Shown: one piece after another, positions 18,701 to 27,558 of the stretch
Position numbering within the stretch: position 1 is the stretch's first letter
Layout of the letters: each line of letters begins with the position of its first letter
Origin: Planctomicrobium piriforme
GTDB lineage: Bacteria; Planctomycetota; Planctomycetia; Planctomycetales; Planctomycetaceae
DNA: 64,000 nt
Assembly (NCBI GenBank): GCA_945860955.1
Contig: CAMATH010000017.1
Span: 1-64,000 of the forward strand
Direction: 5' to 3'
Program-made: the position numbers and the translations under genes
Notes under the pieces: model-generated
Told to the model about the DNA's origin: nothing
The model's database searches: none
What the model saw: the letters and a program-made list of their open reading frames with translations, nothing else

Positions 18701-19231
18701 GTGACGATTGAGCTGCGGCAAGCGATTGAGCCGTGGCACGTTTTGGGTGAAGAGTCTGGTGCCGGCGGAACCGCGCGGTATGTCGATTCGTCGGTGGAAC
18801 GGATCCAGGTGAAAGTCACCGGCCTCACCGAATCACGTTACATGGTGGCGTGCAACGGACGGCGCACCCCGCTCACGCCGACCGGAACGCAGGGCGAGTT
18901 TGTCGCCGGCGTGCGATTCCGCGCGTGGCAGCCGCCATCGTGTCTGCATCCGACAATTGGCATCCATTCGCCCTTGGTCTTCGACCTGATCGATACCTGG
19001 AATGGCCGGTCGATTGGCGGCTGCACGTGGCACGTCGCCCATCCAGGGGGACTCAATTCCGAGTCGTTCCCTGTCAACGCGTTTGCCGCCGAGAGTCGAC
19101 GGGTGGCCCGTTTCCTGCCAATCGGTCATACTCCCGGACCGATTTCGATTCCCCCTGCAGAACAGAACCCCGCCTATCCGCACACTTTGGATATGCGCCG
19201 TCCCGTCGATCTGGCATTTCCCGGTCGATAA
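15749..19231 (+). CDS. Transglutaminase-like protein with DUF2126 C-terminal region
   Basis: I use the ATG at 15749 (1160 residues, MSIHVALHHRTHYKYDR); a TTG three codons earlier is less likely. Residues 1-90 are the bacterial transglutaminase N-terminal beta domain. The papain-like core follows: catalytic Cys in RTGSCRDSAWLLVQLLR (about 175), His in FTDLHAWAEVYLPG (about 228) and Asp in GMDPTSG (about 246). From about 290 to the end is the long DUF2126 module, beginning TLTMGGEPTFVSIDNRD, which is typical of the large proteins in these clusters. The triad is complete, so it may cleave or transfer an amide bond. No signal peptide is seen. The expected partners, ATP-grasp and alpha-E proteins, flank it on both sides. 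Confidence 0.93.
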   Translation: MSIHVALHHRTHYKYDRLVTLGPQVIRLRPAPHCRTPVLSYSLQVQPSNQFLNWQQDPYGNFLARLVFNEPTRDLVVDVDLVAEMTVINPFDFFLEPSVEEFPFVYEAGLRDQLGPYLAKVPLSTTLTECLLQISRVKRRTIDFLVDVNQFVSQLIKYVIRLEPGVQTCDETLEKRTGSCRDSAWLLVQLLRHQGLAARFVSGYLIQLKADVASLDGPSGTAVDFTDLHAWAEVYLPGAGWVGMDPTSGLFAGEGHLPLAATPDPSSAAPIAGGVDKCETTFEFEMKVTRIHEDPRVTLPYSEDQWKAIDALGNEVDRAIAAGPSTLTMGGEPTFVSIDNRDLPEWNTGALGDHKRKLAGDLFRRLAKQFAKGPLLHFGQGKWYPGEQLPRWALSCYWRKDGTSIWKDPKLIAADYQDYGATEQHAEEFVERLSNRLGVGPKNLLPGYEDSFYYLWKERRLPVNVDPLDSNLRDPIERARLAKVFERGLDRVVGYTLPLRPGEQNGDWVSGPWFLRGERMYLIPGDSPMGYRLPLDSLLWSLDRDASSLFERDPLAPRPDLLPQSDDSHDFGTWQGSQLPLENRPLAHSGPIATSPAATTIRQQFPAARMGRGDGPSSMYGSTVPRSGVGLLEQETYTEESEFPVTATTPQTMVRTALCVEARHGVLHVFMPPVSLIEQYIDLVEKIEETARELNLPVRIEGYPPPYDYRVDHFRVTPDPGVIEVNLQPASNWGELRRLTETLYEEARLSRLCTEKFMLDGRHTGTVGGNHIVLGGPRPVDSPFLQRPDLLRSLVAYWNNRPSLSYLFSGLFIGPTSQAPRVDEARHESVYELETAFSQIPVGQPAPPWLVDRVFRHLLVDLTGNTHRSEFCIDKLYSPDSSTGRLGLVELRAFEMPPHERMSLVQQLLVRSLVARFWKQPYQQPLVRWGTTLHDRFLLPHFVAQDLREVVEELNDAGFDFEFDWFAPHFEFRFPLIGNVTRRGVTIELRQAIEPWHVLGEESGAGGTARYVDSSVERIQVKVTGLTESRYMVACNGRRTPLTPTGTQGEFVAGVRFRAWQPPSCLHPTIGIHSPLVFDLIDTWNGRSIGGCTWHVAHPGGLNSESFPVNAFAAESRRVARFLPIGHTPGPISIPPAEQNPAYPHTLDMRRPVDLAFPGR

Positions 19232-19249
19232 TCACCCCTGGATCCCGAG

Positions 19250-21811
19250 ATGAAATTAATCCCCGGTGCGGAGAGCGCTCTTCCGCCCGGCGAATCTGCG
19301 CTGCACTATCGGCCTGCCGGACTGACCCACGATGAGATGCTCGATCCCGACCGCAATGTGCGGCCGGCTTGGTCGCGATTTGTCTCTGGACTGCGCGAAA
19401 TGGGACCGCAGGGGCTGACCCAGCGGACAGAGCAGGTTCGACACCTGCTGCGCGAAAACGGCGTGACGTACAACGTCTACGGGGCCGCGAAAGATCTCGA
19501 TCGTCCCTGGCTGCTCGACTTGCTCCCTCTGCTGATGCCAGAGGCCGAGATGAAGTCGCTCGCCGAGGCGCTGAAGCAGCGACTGAAGGTTCTCAATCGC
19601 CTGGCGCAAGACATCTACGGGCCACGGACGCTGTTGCAATCGGGGCTGATGCCGGCGGAATTCCTGTTCAAGCATCCGGGCTATCTGTTGCCGTGTTTCG
19701 GGATCACTCCTCCCGACGATGTGTTTCTAAATTGGTACGCCGCTCAACTGGCGCGCGACAAGTCGGGCCGGTGGGTCGTTTTGGGCGACCGAACGCAAGG
19801 CCCGTCTGGTGCCGGCTACGCCGTCGAAAACCGCGTGGTCGTATCTCGAACGTTGCCGCAGGACTTTCACAGCTTGAATGTCGTTCGGGTCGCGTCGTAC
19901 TTCGTGACACTGAAGAACTCGATGTTGCGTCTGGCGGCCCGATTGTCGGACAACCCGCGCGTGGTGTTGTTGTCTCCCGGCCCGCGCAGCTCCCGGTATT
20001 TCGAAGACGTCTATCTGTCGCGCTACCTGGGTTACACCTTGGTCGAAGGGGGCGATTTGACGGTGCGCGGCGACGGGGTCTTTCTGAAGACATTGGGTGG
20101 ATTGCTTCCGGTGCATGTGATCCTCCGGCGACTCGGCGACCTCGATTGCGATCCGCTCGACCTGCGTCCCGATTCGCACGTGGGTGTCCCCGCATTGGCC
20201 CAGGCGGCGCGCGCGGGGCGGGTCATTGTGGCGAACGCGCTGGGAAGCGGGTTTCTCGAAGCGCCGGTCGTGCAAGCGCTGTTGCCCGAATTCTGTCGGG
20301 AGTTTCTCGGGGAGGAACTGCAGCTACCGTCGATTCCCACCTGGTGGTGCGGTCGACCCGCTGACTTCGCGTATGTTGAGGCGAATCTCGAGGAGCTTGT
20401 CATTCGCCCGGCGTTTCTCAGTCGCGGCAAGTCGCTCCTTGGATGGAAGCTGTCGGCGCAGGAAAAGGCCGATCTGCTGGCCCGCATTCGCGCCAAGCCG
20501 GCGCGTTTCGTCGGGCAATCCCCCGTGGCCGGTTCGACTGCTCCGGTTTGGGTCGATGGCAAGCTCCAGCCCTGGAATCTCACGCTGCGTTCATTCGCCG
20601 TCTACGATGGCAAGGAATACCAGGTGATGCCCGGGGGGTTGTGTCGCGTCGCTCCCGATTCGGTGCTGCTCGCCGAATCGATGGCGGCCGGCCAGCGCAG
20701 CAAGGATCTTTGGGTACTGTCCGACGGTCCGGTCGATAGCGTGACGCTGCTCCGCGACTCGGTCCCCGCCCTCAGCCTGCGGCGAAGTACCAACGACCTG
20801 CCAAGTCGCGCCGCCGACCATTTGTACTGGCTCGGCCGTCTGGTCGAACGGGCCGAGGCGTTTGTTCGACAGATTCGCAGCATCGTCGCCCGCATGACGA
20901 CGGAGGTTCAGCCCCCCGGACTGGCGGCGATGCGATTGCTGGTGGAGTCGTTGTGTGACCCCGGGATGTCGCCGTTGTGTGTGAAGACAATAGGTGCGCC
21001 AGCCGACTGGTCACAGGTGCGGGCCGAAGTCTGGTCCTTTCTGCGCGATCGTACCCGACGCGGCAGTCTGGCGAAAACTTTGGAAGACGCCCGGGGGACA
21101 GCGTCGGTGGTACGGGACCGCATCGCGATCGACAGTTGGCGAATCCTCAACCAGATGGAACTCCTTCCCGCCAACTCCCCCGAGTCGACGGAACCGGGTC
21201 GGGTTTTGCTGGAACTCAATCAGATTCTCACCCTGCTGTCGGCGTTCAGCGGGCTGGGTGCCGAGAGCATGACCCGCGGCCCGGGCTGGCGGTTTCTCGA
21301 CATGGGGCGTCGGGTCGAGCGGGCGCAACAGACGTTGCGGGTGGTCCGGGGGCTCTTGGTCAACGCCCAGGTCGAACTGTTGCCGCGACTTGAGGCGATG
21401 CTGGAAATCGCCGACAGTTCGATGACCTATCGGTATCGCTACCTGACCACTTTGCAGCTCGCACCGGTGTTGGACCTGGTCCTCGGGGACGATACCAATC
21501 CGCGCGCTGTGATCTATCAGTTGGTGGCGCTGGTCGACCACGCCAATCAGATCGCCGCTCAGACTGGCGACACAAACGACGAGTCTCCGCAGTGCCGACT
21601 CGCCCGGGAACTCCACAGCGAAGTGCGACTGGCCGACATTGAAGCACTCTGTGAGGTGAATGGTCTCAATGACCGAGAGGCTCTGGCCACCCGACTCGAC
21701 AACTGGCTCGACGCGCTGCGGGGATTCTCAGACAGTGTCACCCACGCGTATCTGACGCACACTGTCGCACCGCGTCAACTGACCCAATTGCTGGTCGCGA
21801 CCACCAAGTGA
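19250..21811 (+). CDS. Fusion of circularly permuted ATP-grasp and alpha-E domains
   Basis: An 853-residue protein starting 18 bp after the transglutaminase gene. Residues about 30-490 repeat the ATP-grasp pattern of the upstream protein (NVYGAAKDLDRPWLLDLLP; VVLGDRTQGPSGAGYAVENR; LVIRPAFLSRGKSLLG). The nucleotide-binding strand here reads GDRTQGPSG where the first paralogue has EDNLRCPSG, so the two proteins may differ in substrate. Residues about 515-850 are an alpha-E domain, opening RAADHLYWLGRLVERAEAF. The fusion shows directly that the two domains work together. Its stop overlaps a possible GTG start of the next gene. Confidence 0.93.
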   Translation: MKLIPGAESALPPGESALHYRPAGLTHDEMLDPDRNVRPAWSRFVSGLREMGPQGLTQRTEQVRHLLRENGVTYNVYGAAKDLDRPWLLDLLPLLMPEAEMKSLAEALKQRLKVLNRLAQDIYGPRTLLQSGLMPAEFLFKHPGYLLPCFGITPPDDVFLNWYAAQLARDKSGRWVVLGDRTQGPSGAGYAVENRVVVSRTLPQDFHSLNVVRVASYFVTLKNSMLRLAARLSDNPRVVLLSPGPRSSRYFEDVYLSRYLGYTLVEGGDLTVRGDGVFLKTLGGLLPVHVILRRLGDLDCDPLDLRPDSHVGVPALAQAARAGRVIVANALGSGFLEAPVVQALLPEFCREFLGEELQLPSIPTWWCGRPADFAYVEANLEELVIRPAFLSRGKSLLGWKLSAQEKADLLARIRAKPARFVGQSPVAGSTAPVWVDGKLQPWNLTLRSFAVYDGKEYQVMPGGLCRVAPDSVLLAESMAAGQRSKDLWVLSDGPVDSVTLLRDSVPALSLRRSTNDLPSRAADHLYWLGRLVERAEAFVRQIRSIVARMTTEVQPPGLAAMRLLVESLCDPGMSPLCVKTIGAPADWSQVRAEVWSFLRDRTRRGSLAKTLEDARGTASVVRDRIAIDSWRILNQMELLPANSPESTEPGRVLLELNQILTLLSAFSGLGAESMTRGPGWRFLDMGRRVERAQQTLRVVRGLLVNAQVELLPRLEAMLEIADSSMTYRYRYLTTLQLAPVLDLVLGDDTNPRAVIYQLVALVDHANQIAAQTGDTNDESPQCRLARELHSEVRLADIEALCEVNGLNDREALATRLDNWLDALRGFSDSVTHAYLTHTVAPRQLTQLLVATTK

Positions 21812-21816
21812 CACCC

Positions 21817-22704
21817 ATGCGATACCGCGTCCGCCATACCACGACCTATGCCTATTCCGATCCGGTCGTGCTGTGTCAGAACCAGGCTCGACTGTCGCCG
21901 CAAACGATGCCCGGGCAAACTCGGCTGGAATTCTCGCTGGAGATCAACCCGGTCCCCGCGATCCGGCGACCGTGGACCGACGCGTTCGGTAATGAGGTCT
22001 GGTACTTTTCGGTCGAGTCGCCCCACCATCAGCTCGAAGTCACCGGCCGAAGCTTGGTCGACCGACACGTCCAGCCGCTTCCCAATCCGTCGGAGACCCC
22101 GCCGTGGGAGACTGTCCGCGGTGGGCTGGCATCGGGGCGAGAGCTCGCCGACCGGTTCGCTTCGCAGTTCCGGTTCGAGTCTCCTTTCATTGTGGAACTG
22201 CCCGAAGCGCGGCAATACGCGCTCGTGAGTTTCACGCCCAATCGACCGGTGGTCGAGGCGGCGATTGACCTCACGCGGCGGATTTTCGAGGAGTTTGACT
22301 ACTCCCCCGCGACCACTTCAGTCTCGACGCCGACGCGCGAGGTGTTTCAGACCCGGCGTGGCGTTTGCCAGGATTTCGCTCATCTGCAGATCACCTGTCT
22401 GCGGACGTTGGGGCTGGCGGCGCGGTACGTGAGCGGTTACCTCGTGACGGAACCTCCTCCCGGAAAGCCCAAGCTGATTGGTGCCGACGCGTCGCATGCC
22501 TGGCTGGCGGTCTACTGCCCGGGGTGGGGCTGGATCGACCTCGATCCGACCAACAACGTGATTCCACAGGAAAAGCACGTGACGGTCGGCTGGGGCCGGG
22601 ACTACGGTGACATCTGCCCCATTGCCGGCGTCTTCACCGGCGGCGGCCGCCAGGCGATGACCGTCGCCGTCGACGTCACACCGGTGGCGAGCGGGGCGGC
22701 GTAA
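21817..22704 (+). CDS. Transglutaminase family protein (small, with N-terminal beta domain)
   Basis: I use the ATG at 21817 (295 residues, MRYRVRHTTTYAYSD), the usual start in this family; a GTG at 21808 overlaps the upstream stop. Residues 1-85 form the bacterial transglutaminase N-terminal domain. The core has Cys in RRGVCQDFAHLQITCLR (about 179), His in DASHAWLAVYCPG (about 225) and Asp in WIDLDPTN (about 242), a full catalytic triad. Unlike the larger paralogue it has no DUF2126 region. There is no signal peptide or membrane helix. It ends the five-gene cluster, which therefore encodes two ligase-type and two thiol-hydrolase/transferase-type proteins. Confidence 0.93.
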   Translation: MRYRVRHTTTYAYSDPVVLCQNQARLSPQTMPGQTRLEFSLEINPVPAIRRPWTDAFGNEVWYFSVESPHHQLEVTGRSLVDRHVQPLPNPSETPPWETVRGGLASGRELADRFASQFRFESPFIVELPEARQYALVSFTPNRPVVEAAIDLTRRIFEEFDYSPATTSVSTPTREVFQTRRGVCQDFAHLQITCLRTLGLAARYVSGYLVTEPPPGKPKLIGADASHAWLAVYCPGWGWIDLDPTNNVIPQEKHVTVGWGRDYGDICPIAGVFTGGGRQAMTVAVDVTPVASGAA

Positions 22705-22792
22705 GCCCAATGCGTGCCGCGCGATTGATCGACACAGCGTCGCGCTTCACCCCGGTTCACATTCCCTGTTATCATCGGCTCCTCATTCGTTG

Positions 22793-25700
22793 ATGATTCG
22801 TTTCGGCCGTCGGCCGAGGGAGTGTTCGCTCGTGTCAGCTTTCCGCGTTCACACGCTGGTTTTGATTTCGCTGATCGCCGCCGGTGGTGTGCGGTCGACC
22901 GCTTGGTCTGATGACGCCCCTGCTGTTGGCGGCGCAAAGGTCAAGCCGGTCGATTATCTTCGCGACGTCCGGCCGATACTCTCCCGTGCGTGTTACAACT
23001 GCCATGGTCCCGACGAGGCCGAGCGCAAGGCCGGGCTTCGCTTGGACCGCCGCGATGCCACTCTGGCACCGCTGGAGAGCGGCAGTCGAGCGATTGTTCC
23101 CAATCATCCCGAAGAAAGTGAATTGTGGCTGCGGGTCACGTCGGAAGACCCGGTTGGCAAAATGCCGCCCGAAGGTTCGGGTGAACTGAAACCAGAGCAG
23201 CTCCAGATTCTGCGGACATGGATCGAACAGGGAGCGGCCTACGCGGAACATTGGGCATTCGTTCCGCCGAAACGGGTCGCCCCGCGGACAATCGCCGACT
23301 CCAACTGGGCGCGCAACGAGATCGATCACTACATCGCCTCGAAATTCCAGTCTGTGGGGCTTCAGGCGAATCCCGAAGCCGACCGCCACACCTTGATTCG
23401 CCGGCTGAGTTTCGACCTGCGGGGCCTGCCGCCTACTCCGGCCGAAGTGGCGGCGTTTGTGAATGATCCACGTCCCGAAGCGTATGAGGAACTGGTCGAC
23501 CGCCTGCTCGCCGACAGCGCGTACGGCGAACGCTGGGGACGGGTGTGGCTGGATCTGGCGCGTTACGCCGACTCAAAGGGCTTAGGCTCGGATCCGTTGC
23601 GAACCATTTGGCGGTATCGCGACTGGGTGATCGACGCGTTCAATCGCAATCTGCCGTTCGACCAATTCACGATCGATCAGATCGCCGGGGACATGCTGCC
23701 GAACGCCTCGCTGGAACAGAAGATCGCGACGGCGTTTCACCGTAACACAATGACCAACACCGAAGGGGGAACCGACGACGAGGAATACCGCGTCGCCGCA
23801 GTGAAAGACCGAGCCGACACAACGATGCAGGTCTGGATGGGACTGACGTTAGGCTGCGCGAAATGCCACAGCCATAAATTCGACCCGATCAGCCAGAACG
23901 AGTACTACCAGTTCTATGGAATCTTCAATCAGTCGGCAGATAGCGACAAGGGGGATGAATACCCGACGCTCGCCGCTCCAACGGCCGATTTGGAACGCCG
24001 CTTCCAGGAAATTGACGCCGAGATCGCCCGCGTGAAGCAGACGCTGGAACAGCCGACGGCCGAACTCGCCCGGGAGCAACAAGCGTGGGAAGCGACATTG
24101 GGAGCCTCCCCCACCTGGACCGTTTTCGGGGAGAAGGGGACACTCACTTCGACCAGCGGAGCGACATTCCAGTTTCAGAAGGACGGTTCGATTCTGGTCA
24201 GTGGACCGACTGCCCCGCAGGAATCGTATTCGATCACCGCGGAACTGCCGATTTCCGGAATCACGGGCCTGCGGCTGGAGGCGATTCCGGATGAGAGTTT
24301 GCCCTCCAAGGGTTCGGGCCGGGCCGCCGACGGGAATTTCGTGCTGTCGCGAATCACCGCAACGGTCGCCGACGCCAAGCAGGCCGACAATCTGGTGTCG
24401 GGCCGTTACGTGCGAATTGAACTCCCGGGAGTAGGTAAGATTCTGTCACTCGCCGAGGTTGAGATCTTCGCTGGAGGCGACAATCTCGCTAAGCAGGGAA
24501 AAGCGACTCAATCCAGCGTCGACTACAATGGCCCGCCGGAGTTGGCGATCGATGGCAATCCCGATGGTGATTTCGAGAAGCGTTCGGTCACACATACAAA
24601 GACCGAGACGAATCCATGGTGGGAGGTCGACCTGGGGGATATCCGGCGGTTTGACCGCATCGTGGTTTGGAACCGGACAGGAGGCGGCGTCGGTGGGCGA
24701 CTGGCCAATGCTCGGGTGATCGTACTCGACGCCGACAGGCAACCAGTGTGGCAGCAGACGCTCAAAGATGCTCCGGAGAAAAACGCGGAGCTGGCGGTCA
24801 GCGGTGCGCAGTCGCTGCCGCTGGTTCAAGCGTCGGCGGACCATTCACAGCCGTCGTTTCCTGTCGCCAATGCGATTTCGCAAAAGGATCTCGCCGCGAG
24901 CGGCTGGGCGGTGGGGCCGAAGATGCAAGAGCCGCACACGGCGGTGTTTGTCGCCTCAACCGCGATTGGGAAGTTTCCCGTCACCCGTTTGACGGTGACA
25001 CTCGACCATCGCTTTAAGGAAGCGGGCTATGCCCTGGGTCGATTCCGACTCTCGGCGACCAACAGCCAGGAGCTGATCCGCCGGGTCGGTGTACCGGCGG
25101 AGATTCTGCAAATCGTCGATCAGCCAGCGGCGGCGCGGAACGCCGAACAGCTACAAAAACTGGCGGCGTACTACCGCACGATCGCCCCCAGCCTGCAACC
25201 GTTGCGGGACCAGATCGCGCAACTCTCCAAGTCACGCCCCGAGATCCCCACGGTCCCCGTGATGGTGGAACTGCCTGCGGATCAGCGGCGCACGACCCGC
25301 TTGATGATCAAGGGGAACTTTCTCAATACGGGTGACGAATTGGTCGCCACCGTTCCCAAAGCGTTTCACCCGCTGGAAAAACAGGGACCAGTCACCCGGG
25401 TCGACTTGGCCAACTGGCTTGTTGACCGCAACAACCCTTTGACGGCCCGCGTGATGGCAAATCGCCTGTGGGGACAGATCTTCGGGATCGGACTGGTGGA
25501 AACCGAGGAAGACTTCGGATCTCAGGGCGATCTGCCGACGCATCCCGAATTGCTCGACTGGCTGGCAACGGAATTCCAAAGCGACTGGAACATCAAGCGA
25601 CTGCTAAAAACGATTGTTTGTTCCGCGACCTACCGACAGTCGTCGCAACTGACCGCCGACACAATTGAAAAGGATCCACGAAACCGCTATCTCGCTCGCG

Positions 25701-26332
25701 CTCCGCGCTTCCGTTTAGAAGCCGAGATGGTGCGGGATCAGGCTCTCGCATTGAGTGGCCTGCTGAGTCACAAATCGCACGGCCCGTCGGTGTTTCCGGT
25801 TCAGCCTCCGGGGCTTTGGCAGGCGGCCTTCAACGGCGAGCGAACCTGGACGACCAGTCCCGGTGAGGACAAGTACCGCCGGGGCTTGTACACGCTCTGG
25901 CGAAGAACGGTGCCGTACCCCTCGATGGCGGCGTTTGACGCCCCGAGCCGGGAAATCTGCACAATCCGCCGTGTTCGCACCAACACCCCACTGCAGGCGT
26001 TTGTCACCTTGAACGACCCGGTCTATGTGGAAACCTCACAGGCACTGGGACGGCGGCTGGTGCGGGAAGGGGGTTCCAGCCCCCTCGACCGCGTGCGGTA
26101 CGGACTGGAACTGACGCTCGCGCGGCCAGCGCAACCGGCCCAGATCGAAAAGCTGGTGGCGCTGTATGAGTCGGAACTGGCCCACTATCAGGCTCACGCC
26201 GCGGAAGCGCTCGACTTGGCAACCAACCCGCTGGGGCCTCTTCCCGAGGGGACGGCCGCCGGCGAGATGGCGGCGTGGACTGTGGTCGGAAACGTTCTAT
26301 TGAATCTCGACGGGGTCTTGACCAAGAATTAG
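22793..26332 (+). CDS. Planctomycete cytochrome c / DUF1549 / discoidin-like / DUF1553 protein
   Basis: A 1179-residue exported protein; the ATG at 22793 directly follows a TTG. A hydrophobic stretch ([10 protein letters not shown]) near residue 25 is the signal segment. The PSCyt1 cytochrome domain has a haem site CYNCHG (about 65). DUF1549 follows with [16 protein letters not shown] and a [12 protein letters not shown] motif near 355. Residues about 540-650 resemble an F5/8-type (discoidin) sugar-binding domain ([31 protein letters not shown]). DUF1553 forms the C-terminal third ([24 protein letters not shown]). Such proteins are abundant in planctomycetes and are thought to serve periplasmic redox-linked polysaccharide processing, but no reaction is proven. 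Confidence 0.93.
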   Translation: MIRFGRRPRECSLVSAFRVHTLVLISLIAAGGVRSTAWSDDAPAVGGAKVKPVDYLRDVRPILSRACYNCHGPDEAERKAGLRLDRRDATLAPLESGSRAIVPNHPEESELWLRVTSEDPVGKMPPEGSGELKPEQLQILRTWIEQGAAYAEHWAFVPPKRVAPRTIADSNWARNEIDHYIASKFQSVGLQANPEADRHTLIRRLSFDLRGLPPTPAEVAAFVNDPRPEAYEELVDRLLADSAYGERWGRVWLDLARYADSKGLGSDPLRTIWRYRDWVIDAFNRNLPFDQFTIDQIAGDMLPNASLEQKIATAFHRNTMTNTEGGTDDEEYRVAAVKDRADTTMQVWMGLTLGCAKCHSHKFDPISQNEYYQFYGIFNQSADSDKGDEYPTLAAPTADLERRFQEIDAEIARVKQTLEQPTAELAREQQAWEATLGASPTWTVFGEKGTLTSTSGATFQFQKDGSILVSGPTAPQESYSITAELPISGITGLRLEAIPDESLPSKGSGRAADGNFVLSRITATVADAKQADNLVSGRYVRIELPGVGKILSLAEVEIFAGGDNLAKQGKATQSSVDYNGPPELAIDGNPDGDFEKRSVTHTKTETNPWWEVDLGDIRRFDRIVVWNRTGGGVGGRLANARVIVLDADRQPVWQQTLKDAPEKNAELAVSGAQSLPLVQASADHSQPSFPVANAISQKDLAASGWAVGPKMQEPHTAVFVASTAIGKFPVTRLTVTLDHRFKEAGYALGRFRLSATNSQELIRRVGVPAEILQIVDQPAAARNAEQLQKLAAYYRTIAPSLQPLRDQIAQLSKSRPEIPTVPVMVELPADQRRTTRLMIKGNFLNTGDELVATVPKAFHPLEKQGPVTRVDLANWLVDRNNPLTARVMANRLWGQIFGIGLVETEEDFGSQGDLPTHPELLDWLATEFQSDWNIKRLLKTIVCSATYRQSSQLTADTIEKDPRNRYLARAPRFRLEAEMVRDQALALSGLLSHKSHGPSVFPVQPPGLWQAAFNGERTWTTSPGEDKYRRGLYTLWRRTVPYPSMAAFDAPSREICTIRRVRTNTPLQAFVTLNDPVYVETSQALGRRLVREGGSSPLDRVRYGLELTLARPAQPAQIEKLVALYESELAHYQAHAAEALDLATNPLGPLPEGTAAGEMAAWTVVGNVLLNLDGVLTKN

Positions 26333-26415
26333 GCGAAATTCCCGGGAGAACAGCGAATGTGAGCCTTGGTTACCCTCCTGCTTCCCGTTTTCGGTGTGAG
26401 TCCCGTCGATCGAAG

Positions 26416-27555
26416 TCACTCATCCAATCGAATTCTCGCCCACTGGACACCCATTTTTGCGGAAGTTCCCGCGTACCACGTCACCAGAACATGAGTTCGG
26501 TCGAGCTGGCGAATCGCCGGGTGGCCGAAGCTCCACTTGCGGATATTCTCCCAGATCTCCGCGACGGCGAGGTCCGTGCGGTCTTGTACGAGGGAGCCGC
26601 ATTCCTGCGAGTGAATGGTCATCTCGCATTTCCAGCGGATTCCCGCGTCGAGAGTTTGCCAGACAGTGATTGTTCCCGGATGATCACGACGGACGGCAAC
26701 CGCCAACCAGCGATTCGAATCGAGGCACAGTGGAGCGGAAATCTGCCCGGGAATTCCGGTGTCCAGAACCGGGCCGCACGTGATTCCTGAGGGTGAAACA
26801 CGGCCGAGTTGCAGATGTACGGACAGGTCACGTTGTCCCGGCTGGTCGTGTGTCCAATACATGGCCAACCATGTGCCAGGCTCGTTGCCTTGAGTCAATC
26901 GGGCATCCCAATACATCAGCCGATGCTCGGGATGCTGCGCGACGAGATGAGGGCCCTGAAACGACGTTCCGTCATCCGTCGAAATCAAGCACCAGGTGCC
27001 CTCGGCTGCTGTCGACGGTCCAAACGCGTCGAACGACTTGTGGCTCTCCACAATGACCATGATCGTTCCATCGTGGGATTTCAGGATCGGCCCGGACGTG
27101 TGGTAGCTCCAACCTTGCGTAAACAATGGGATCTCCTCCCACGGACTCCAGGTGAAACCGTGGTCACTCGAAAATGACTTGAGGATCCGCGTATGCAGGA
27201 TTCCTTCCGTAGCGGGGTCATAAAACGGACGCGTCGGCTCCTGGCGATTGATCCAGGTGGAGATCAGCATTAGCCGTCCGTCTCGAAGCTCAACCAGTTC
27301 TCCATTCGACAACGAGCCCGCTTCGCCCGCGAAAGTCGTGCGGAATCGCCCGGGGATGGCACGCCAGGTTTCTCCCCCGTCGCGCGAATGACACAGCCGC
27401 AGGTTCGATTGGGACGAATTCTTGATTTCGCCGATCTGAAATACGGAGAAGAGTTCTTCACGCCGACTCACAAACAGGCTGGCGAAACAGGCGACTTGCT
27501 CTTCGGTCGCAAGCTCTGTCGTCTCGTAAACATTCCCGCGTGCATCGGTTCGCAT
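26416..27555 (-). CDS. Sialidase-like (BNR/Asp-box) six-bladed beta-propeller protein
   Basis: A 379-residue protein with the Asp-box SRDGGETW near 60 and degenerate copies SSDHGFTWSPW (about 132) and STDDGTSFQGP, the pattern of the sialidase/neuraminidase superfamily. No signal peptide is visible, which is unusual for a secreted glycosidase; the ATG at 27555 lies only 3 bp after the upstream gene's stop, so translation is probably coupled. The upstream partner is also a beta-propeller and is exported. In planctomycetes many such proteins are annotated as exo-alpha-sialidases without biochemical proof; the substrate here is unknown. The convergent gene downstream is the DUF1549/DUF1553 protein. 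Confidence 0.85.
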   Translation of the reverse strand: MRTDARGNVYETTELATEEQVACFASLFVSRREELFSVFQIGEIKNSSQSNLRLCHSRDGGETWRAIPGRFRTTFAGEAGSLSNGELVELRDGRLMLISTWINRQEPTRPFYDPATEGILHTRILKSFSSDHGFTWSPWEEIPLFTQGWSYHTSGPILKSHDGTIMVIVESHKSFDAFGPSTAAEGTWCLISTDDGTSFQGPHLVAQHPEHRLMYWDARLTQGNEPGTWLAMYWTHDQPGQRDLSVHLQLGRVSPSGITCGPVLDTGIPGQISAPLCLDSNRWLAVAVRRDHPGTITVWQTLDAGIRWKCEMTIHSQECGSLVQDRTDLAVAEIWENIRKWSFGHPAIRQLDRTHVLVTWYAGTSAKMGVQWARIRLDE

Positions 27556-27558
27556 GAA

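Noticed and set aside
22719-22745. GCGCGA/TCGCGC inverted repeat after the transglutaminase cluster as terminator
   Set aside because: Only six base pairs, a 15-nt loop and no T-tract; common by chance in GC-rich DNA.
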